A stretch of DNA of 18,041 nucleotides from JAYOFM01 sp038117225 (lineage in GTDB: Bacteria; Pseudomonadota; Alphaproteobacteria; Rhodospirillales; Casp-alpha2): the NCBI GenBank assembly GCA_038117225.1, contig JAYOFM010000083.1, forward strand, positions 1 through 18,041, given 5' to 3'. Both the position numbers and the translations under genes were made by a program. Under the pieces are notes generated by a model, which had not been told where the DNA came from, did no database searches, and saw nothing but the letters and a program-made list of their open reading frames with translations. Below are positions 13,690 through 18,041 of this stretch, piece by piece. How positions within the stretch are numbered: the stretch's first letter is position 1; every line of letters starts with the position of its first letter.

Positions 13690-14754
13690 GTGAAAATCAT
13701 CGTACTACCGGGCGACGGCATCGGGCCGGAAATCACCAAGGTTTCGGCGGCCGCGTTGTCGGTGCTGAATGATCGCTTCGGTCTCGGGCTCGATCTGGTC
13801 GAGCGCGACATCGGCTTCGCCGCCATCGAGAAATCCGGTACCTCGGTCCCCGAAGCGGTGCGCGCCGACTGTGACGGTGCCGCCGGAGTCATCCTCGGCC
13901 CGGTCGATACCTTCGCCTACCCCGAGGACCCGGCGGTCGGCATCAACCCGTCAAAGTTCATGCGCACGGAATTCGAGCTCTACGCCAACATCCGGCCATC
14001 GAAGACGCGGCCCGGCGTGCCGTCGGTGGCGCGCAAGATGGATCTGGTGATCTGTCGCGAGAATTCCGAAGGCTTCTACGCCGACCGCAACATGTTCATG
14101 GGCTCCGGCGAATTCATGCCGACCGAGGATGTGGCCCTGTCGGTGCGCAAGATCACCCGCCAGGGTTGCCAGCGAATTTCCCGCACGGCGTTCGATCTGG
14201 CGCGTCTCAGGCGCAAGAAGGTGACGGCGGTGCACAAGGCCAACGTGCTGAAGATGACCGACGGCCTGTTCCTCGACGTGGTGCGTACGATGGCGGCGGC
14301 GGAGTATCCGGATATCGAACTCGAAGAGTTGATCGTCGATGCCATGACCGCGCATCTGATCCGGCGCCCGGAAAGTTTCGACGTTGTGGTGACGACCAAT
14401 GCCTTCGGCGACATCCTGTCCGACGAGGCGGCGGAACTGTCCGGCGGGCTCGGTCTCGGCGGCGCCATCAATGCCGGTGACAATCATGCCTTCGCCCAGG
14501 CGTCGCACGGCGCGGCGCCGGATATCGCCGGCCAGGGGGTGGCCAACCCGACGGCGCTGATGCTGTCGGTCGGCATGCTGCTGCAATGGATTGGGCAGCG
14601 CCATGGACGCGACGATATTCTCAAGGCGGCCAAGGTCTATGAGGACGCGGTGGAACTAGCGCTGCAGGATGCCGATGCGCGCACACCGGACGTCGGCGGT
14701 AATGGTGGTACCGAACGCTTCGGCGCGCGGGTGGCGGAATTGATCGCGGGTTAG
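13690..14754 (+). CDS. Isocitrate/isopropylmalate dehydrogenase-family beta-decarboxylating dehydrogenase
   Basis: 354 residues beginning at GTG 13690, directly with K-I-I-V-L-P-G-D-G-I-G-P-E-I; AAGGGG at 13676-13681 is the ribosome site. Substrate and metal residues of the family are present: Arg92, Arg102 (N-I-R-P), Arg123 and Tyr130 in R-E-N-S-E-G-F-Y, Lys183 in H-K-A-N-V-L-K, Asp217, and Asp241/Asp245 in G-D-I-L-S-D. The cofactor loop H-G-A-A-P-D-I-A-G-Q-G-V-A-N-P at 273-287 is typical. The enzyme should oxidise a 2-hydroxy-3-carboxy acid to a 2-oxo acid with loss of CO2. Ser126 takes the place that is usually Thr. Isocitrate, isopropylmalate, homoisocitrate and tartrate remain possible. 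It pairs logically with the LeuCD-like isomerase encoded 7 kb away. The stop overlaps the opposing gene's stop in TTAG (14751-14754). Confidence 0.93.
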   Translation: MKIIVLPGDGIGPEITKVSAAALSVLNDRFGLGLDLVERDIGFAAIEKSGTSVPEAVRADCDGAAGVILGPVDTFAYPEDPAVGINPSKFMRTEFELYANIRPSKTRPGVPSVARKMDLVICRENSEGFYADRNMFMGSGEFMPTEDVALSVRKITRQGCQRISRTAFDLARLRRKKVTAVHKANVLKMTDGLFLDVVRTMAAAEYPDIELEELIVDAMTAHLIRRPESFDVVVTTNAFGDILSDEAAELSGGLGLGGAINAGDNHAFAQASHGAAPDIAGQGVANPTALMLSVGMLLQWIGQRHGRDDILKAAKVYEDAVELALQDADARTPDVGGNGGTERFGARVAELIAG

Positions 14755-15614
14755 GACGTGCCTTGCCGATCGCGGATCGCCGCCAGCACTTCGTGGAAAT
14801 CATCCGGTGGCGTGTCGCCGTAGATTTCCTTGAGGCCGAAACCGCCGCCCCAGTGGATACGCTTGGCGGCAGCGCTGGCCATCATCGGCTCGATGCCGAG
14901 GCTCTCCAGGGTCGCCGCCACTTCCTCCATTTCGTGCGCTCGGCGCTCGCCATGGATCGCCGTGCGGCCGGTGAAATAGTCGGCGAGTTTCTTCCAGTCG
15001 ATGCCCGGGTAGCCCTCACCGACGGAAGCCAGCACCTTGTCGGCGACGCCATAACGGTCGGCGCCGAGCACGCATTCGAGCAGTAGGGCTTCCAAGCCCT
15101 TGACGATGATCGAGCGGAACATCTTGGTGGCGGCGGCGCGGCCGAGTTCCGGGCCGGCATCTTCCAGGTTCATGCCCAAGGGCATGAGCAAGGCGATCAA
15201 CTCCGGCGCCGCCTTGCCGGCCAGCAGGATCGGCACCTTATGACGCCGGGGCGGCACGGCGGCCATCACCGCCGCCTCGACGAAGCGCGCGCCCGATGGA
15301 TCGATGATGGCGCCAATGGCGATCTTGGTATCCGGCGCCACGGAGTTGATATCGACGTAGAAATGGCGCGGCGCCAGATGCGGCGCGGCGCTCTCGGCGA
15401 CGCTGATGGCGACGGACGAGGTGACGGCGGCGATCACGACATCCGCCCCGGCCGCCAACGCCGCGATGTCGGCGACCATGCGCACGCCGGCGACGGCGGG
15501 TCGTTCTCGTACATCGCAGGCGATAATTTCCGTTACGCCATCCTCGATCAAGCCTGTGGCCATGGCCGTGGCGGCTTCGCCGAAACCGATGAAACCAATC
15601 CGAGGCGCGCTCAC
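14751..15614 (-). CDS. NAD(P)-dependent oxidoreductase with DUF1932 C-terminal domain (6-phosphogluconate/beta-hydroxyacid dehydrogenase-like)
   Basis: 287 residues. The N-terminus is a Rossmann domain with G-F-I-G-F-G-E-A-A at 7-15. The second half, beginning about residue 185, fits the DUF1932 helical domain. Lys164 in A-A-T-K-M-F-R-S stands where the beta-hydroxyacid dehydrogenase family has its catalytic lysine. The likely reaction is reversible NAD(P)-linked oxidation of a hydroxyacid; the substrate is not known for most members. The start is GTG within GTGA, overlapping the stop of the upstream MmgE/PrpD gene (15611-15614), which implies translational coupling and a shared role. It ends tail to tail with the beta-decarboxylating dehydrogenase gene. 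Confidence 0.88.
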   Translation of the reverse strand: MSAPRIGFIGFGEAATAMATGLIEDGVTEIIACDVRERPAVAGVRMVADIAALAAGADVVIAAVTSSVAISVAESAAPHLAPRHFYVDINSVAPDTKIAIGAIIDPSGARFVEAAVMAAVPPRRHKVPILLAGKAAPELIALLMPLGMNLEDAGPELGRAAATKMFRSIIVKGLEALLLECVLGADRYGVADKVLASVGEGYPGIDWKKLADYFTGRTAIHGERRAHEMEEVAATLESLGIEPMMASAAAKRIHWGGGFGLKEIYGDTPPDDFHEVLAAIRDRQGTS

Positions 15615-16978
15615 TGGGCGGCGCTTTCCAAGGTGTCCGCCACCAACACCAGATCACCGGCATCGCTGACCTCGTCGAGGTGCCATAGGGTCGCCAGCAG
15701 ATTACGCGCGGCCGCGTCGCCGGCCAGGGGGGCCAGAAGTTCGAGGTACTTTTCCTCTAACTCGGCATCGCTCAGCGGATCATCAGGGTCGCCCTTGCGG
15801 GTCGGCGAGATATGCTCGAGCTGCCGGCCGTCATTGAGGGTGACTGCGACGTTGGCCGAGCGCTGTTTCGGGAATGCCGCCTCGCAACCCTCATCCAGGC
15901 GCACGTCGACCTTCATGGCCAAGGAGGCGATATCCGCATTGGTCAGGTATTCGTCCGTGAACGCGGCGGTGCGCACCCTGCCGGTGGTCAACGCCATGGC
16001 GGCGCAATACGGCAAGCTGAACTTGGCCTCGAAGATGGTCGCCGGGTCCTTCTTGGCGACGATATCGACGGCGGCCTTGTACGAACCGACGTCAATGCGG
16101 GCGACGTCGCCAGCGGCGAAACCATGGTCGCGTTGAAGTTTCAGAATGCCGTCGATGGCGGCATGGGCGTGGCCGCAGGCGGCGTGGTTCTTCACCGTCG
16201 TCCGGGTGATGGTGAAATCCTCGCCGAGACCGGCCGCCGCTTGCGCCCAATCCGGGTCATCACACATGGCGGCGCCGAAGCCGACGGGACCTTCGAGAAT
16301 GTCCACCGCACCGGTGACGCCATGGGCGGCACCCAACGCGCAGGTGACGCCAGTTTCCGCCGCGTGGCCCCCGTGCATGGGCTTGGCCATGGCGTCGGCG
16401 CGAAACGCCTGTTGCAGACCGGCGGCCAGGGTGCCGGCGTTGGCCAAGGCGTGCAGCGCCTGATTGGCGTCGCATTTGAGCAGCGCCGCCGTGGCCGCCG
16501 CCGCGCCGAAGGTGCCGATCGTGCCGGTGGTGTGCCAATACCTGTAATGTGCCGGATTGACCGCGCGGCCGAGGCGGTTGGACACCTCATAGCCGGCGAT
16601 GACGCCCCTGATCAGATCGAGTCCCGACAGCCCGCGTGCCTGGGCCACCGCAAGGGCGGCGGAGATCACCGGCACGCCCGGGTGGTAGATGGCGTCACGG
16701 AAGATGTCGTCGAATTCGATGGTGTGGGAGGCGGCGCCGTTGATCAGCGCCGCCGTTCGGGCATCGGTAACCTGGCCGGACGGAAACAGTCGTGCCCGGC
16801 CGCGTCCGATGACGTCATCCAGCGCCGCGATCAACAGCGTCGCTGGCGGCTCGGTGCCACCCGGACAGGTGGCGGCGAACCAGTCCATAATGCAGCGCTT
16901 GGCCGCGTGCACGACAGAGGCGGGCGGCGTCTCGGTGGCGATCCGGGCCGTGAAGTCGGCGAACGGCAACAGCGACAT
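15611..16978 (-). CDS. MmgE/PrpD family protein, copy 2
   Basis: 455 residues, full length. Active-site landmarks are I-E-F-D-D at 87-91, Y-H-P-G at 98-101 with His99, Y-W-H-T-T-G at 147-152 with His149, A-K-P-M-H-G-G-H-A-A at 198-207 with Lys199, and C-G-H-A-H at 268-272. The sequence differs widely from the copy at 574-1956: here H-P-G replaces H-S-S, and C-G-H-A-H replaces C-R-Y-T-H. The two copies therefore probably act on different substrates. Activity could be dehydration, decarboxylation or epimerisation of a citrate-like acid. The gene is second in the leftward operon, 18 bases after the crotonase gene and overlapping the oxidoreductase start by four bases. Confidence 0.9.
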   Translation of the reverse strand: MSLLPFADFTARIATETPPASVVHAAKRCIMDWFAATCPGGTEPPATLLIAALDDVIGRGRARLFPSGQVTDARTAALINGAASHTIEFDDIFRDAIYHPGVPVISAALAVAQARGLSGLDLIRGVIAGYEVSNRLGRAVNPAHYRYWHTTGTIGTFGAAAATAALLKCDANQALHALANAGTLAAGLQQAFRADAMAKPMHGGHAAETGVTCALGAAHGVTGAVDILEGPVGFGAAMCDDPDWAQAAAGLGEDFTITRTTVKNHAACGHAHAAIDGILKLQRDHGFAAGDVARIDVGSYKAAVDIVAKKDPATIFEAKFSLPYCAAMALTTGRVRTAAFTDEYLTNADIASLAMKVDVRLDEGCEAAFPKQRSANVAVTLNDGRQLEHISPTRKGDPDDPLSDAELEEKYLELLAPLAGDAAARNLLATLWHLDEVSDAGDLVLVADTLESAAQ

Positions 16979-16996
16979 GGCGGAGCTTCCGGTGTG

Positions 16997-17800
16997 TCAG
17001 CGGCCCTTGAACTGGGGCGTGCGTTTTTCCATGAACGCGGTGCGACCCTCGATGTAATCCTCACTGGCGAAGCATTCATCGACGACCTGCTGGGCGAGCG
17101 CCAAGTCGGGGTCGTTCTTGAGCGATTCGGCGACGCAGATCTTGACCGCGCGGATGGTCAACGGCGCATTGGCGGCAATCGATTGTGCATAGTCTTCCAC
17201 AAAGGCGTCGAAGACGCTGCGCGGCATCACTCGGTCGACCATGCCCATGGCCATGGCTTCCTCGGCCGAGAATCGCTTGGCGGTGAAAAACACTTCCTTG
17301 GCGGTCGCCGGGCCGACCAGATCGACAAATGGCTTCAGGCCCTCAATACGATAGCCAAGGCCAAGCTTAGCGGCCGGAATGGCGAAGATCGATCCTTCCT
17401 GCGCGATACGAAGATCACAGCCGACGGCAATGCCGACGCCGCCGCCGACGCAGGGGCCCTGAATTTTGGCGATAGTCGGCTTTTCGATATCGCGCAGCAA
17501 CTTGCCGGATTTCTCGACCGCCGCGTTATAAAGTTTCACCCCGTCCTCGGACGAACGATTCTTCTCGAACTGAGAAATATCGGCGCCGGCGCAGAACGCC
17601 TTGCCGCCTTCGCCGGACAGGATAATGACCCTGATGGCGTCATCGGCGGCGAAATCCTCAAGCACAGTGCCGAGGTCGCGCCACATCTCGAACGTCATGG
17701 CGTTGCGTTTCGCCTGGTTGTCAAAACGGATGCGGCCGATGGGGCCGTCCTTCTCGACAATCAATTGATCGGTGATGTCCATTGCGGCCGCATCGGGCAT
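16997..17800 (-). CDS. Enoyl-CoA hydratase/isomerase (crotonase) family protein lacking the usual catalytic glutamate
   Basis: 267 residues from the ATG at 17800, chosen because A-A-G-G-A-G (complement of 17810-17815) is nine bases upstream; a frame open further upstream to 17929 would run through the divergent regulatory region. The crotonase oxyanion-hole segments are present: K-A-F-C-A-G-A-D-I at 67-75 and G-P-C-V-G-G-G-V-G-I-A at 115-125. The region that normally reads P-E with the first catalytic Glu reads I-P-A-A-K-L-G-L-G-Y (141-150), and the second Glu region reads G-L-K-P-F-V-D-L-V-G. Simple syn-hydration is therefore doubtful; decarboxylase, isomerase or hydrolase chemistry are alternatives. 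First gene of the leftward operon. Confidence 0.9.
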   Translation of the reverse strand: MPDAAAMDITDQLIVEKDGPIGRIRFDNQAKRNAMTFEMWRDLGTVLEDFAADDAIRVIILSGEGGKAFCAGADISQFEKNRSSEDGVKLYNAAVEKSGKLLRDIEKPTIAKIQGPCVGGGVGIAVGCDLRIAQEGSIFAIPAAKLGLGYRIEGLKPFVDLVGPATAKEVFFTAKRFSAEEAMAMGMVDRVMPRSVFDAFVEDYAQSIAANAPLTIRAVKICVAESLKNDPDLALAQQVVDECFASEDYIEGRTAFMEKRTPQFKGR

Positions 17801-17876
17801 GGGTGGCGTCTCCTTGGGTATAATGTGATCTTGCGTCGGCGCCATTGTTGCGCGAGGTTCCGACACCTGCAAGACA

Positions 17877-17887
17877 GTGTATACAAT
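17877..17887. promoter_or_regulatory. Palindromic operator-like site (second copy) between divergent genes
   Basis: TGTATACA at 17878-17885 is a perfect palindrome; GTGTATACAA at 17877-17886 differs from the 534-543 site at one base. Read on the minus strand, ATTGTATACA (17887-17878) is identical to bases 533-542. It lies 37 bases before the ATG of the rightward MFS gene and about 78 bases before the leftward crotonase ATG, so one bound protein could control both. A GntR-family regulator is the likeliest type, by motif. Confidence 0.6.
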
Positions 17888-17891
17888 TTGA

Positions 17892-17903
17892 ATCTTCGAA
17901 GAT
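17892..17903. promoter_or_regulatory. Perfect 12-bp palindrome ATCTTCGAAGAT
   Basis: This self-complementary 12-mer lies six bases from the preceding GTATAC-type site, with centres 16 bases apart, in the same divergent promoter region. It starts 31 bases before the MFS ATG. It may be a second regulator's operator or part of a compound site. No matching copy was seen before the gene at 574. Confidence 0.4.
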
Positions 17904-17922
17904 CGGGTGGGACGGTGACACC

Positions 17923-18041
17923 ATGACATCGCGCATTGAACGGTGGACGGGTGTGAGCCTGCGCGACCAGACGCCGGCGCTGCTGGTCGGTCTCGGCCAT
18001 GGAGGTACGCACTGGGTCATCGGTACATTTTATCTGCTGCT
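17923..18041 (+). CDS. MFS transporter, N-terminal part, cut by window edge
   Basis: From the ATG at 17923 the frame stays open to the window end (39 full codons). It starts M-T-S-R-I-E-R-W-T-G and runs into a hydrophobic segment, L-L-V-G-L-G-H-G-G-T-H-W-V-I-G, then T-F-Y-L-L-L at the edge. A short hydrophilic leader followed by G-x-G-H-x-x-x-H and Y-L-L-L is typical of helix 1 in some MFS carriers, so this is the likely identity. GGTGGGACGG (17906-17915) could serve as the ribosome site. The gene is divergent from the crotonase operon and shares its regulatory region, suggesting coexpression and uptake of that pathway's substrate. Only about a tenth of the protein is visible. Confidence 0.65.
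   Translation, partial: MTSRIERWTGVSLRDQTPALLVGLGHGGTHWVIGTFYLL

Noticed and set aside
15812..17926. Long rightward open frame of 704 codons
   Set aside because: It is antisense to the well-supported MmgE/PrpD and crotonase genes; its protein is Gly/Arg/His-rich with no family character, a GC-content artefact.
17801..17929. N-terminal extension of the crotonase to 17929
   Set aside because: It would cross the palindromes and overlap the divergent MFS start; the ATG at 17800 has a strong ribosome site and gives the normal family length.

Overview
The window looks like a gene-dense, GC-rich alphaproteobacterial chromosome segment, possibly Rhodospirillales-like. This rests on base composition, Ala/Gly-rich coding, start codons nested in upstream stops, and the gene families present. 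I cannot name a species. No rRNA, tRNA, CRISPR array or complete mobile element is visible.

Layout. (1) 2-472: the 3' part of a PrpF-family isomerase gene entering from the left edge. (2) 574-7051: a tightly packed rightward operon encoding MmgE/PrpD, a MaoC hydratase, an acyl-CoA dehydrogenase, a class III CoA-transferase, a GFA/CENP-V zinc protein, and LeuC-like and LeuD-like subunits. It continues with an MFS carrier (7059-8276) and probably an SGNH hydrolase (8379-9017). (3) 9170-10402 and 10399-11253: an MFS carrier and an EamA/DMT exporter, tail to tail with their stop codons sharing CTAG. (4) 11254-12055: an unusually AT-rich, gene-poor island with a transposase C-terminal remnant, a strong GNRA hairpin, three 10-bp tandem repeats and an AT-rich palindrome. 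(5) 12056-14754: a four-domain rhodanese protein followed by an isocitrate/isopropylmalate dehydrogenase-family enzyme. (6) 17800-14751, leftward: an enoyl-CoA hydratase-like protein, a second MmgE/PrpD and an NAD(P)-dependent beta-hydroxyacid dehydrogenase-like enzyme. (7) 17923 to the end: the start of another MFS carrier, divergent from group 6.

How the genes fit. The families (PrpF isomerase, two MmgE/PrpD, an aconitase-type LeuCD pair, a beta-decarboxylating dehydrogenase, CoA-transferase, acyl-CoA dehydrogenase, MaoC and crotonase, several carriers) suggest uptake and breakdown of a branched or unsaturated di- or tricarboxylic acid. Two chemistries seem present: hydration/isomerisation then oxidative decarboxylation of the free acid, and CoA activation followed by beta-oxidation-like steps. 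Both arms carry nearly the same palindrome in front of them (ATTGTATACA core at 533-544 and, inverted, at 17877-17887), which suggests one GntR-like regulator outside the window. The substrate is not determined by the sequence. No citramalyl-CoA lyase, methylisocitrate lyase, isopropylmalate/homocitrate synthase or regulator gene is visible here, so the pathway is incomplete within the window or differs from known ones.
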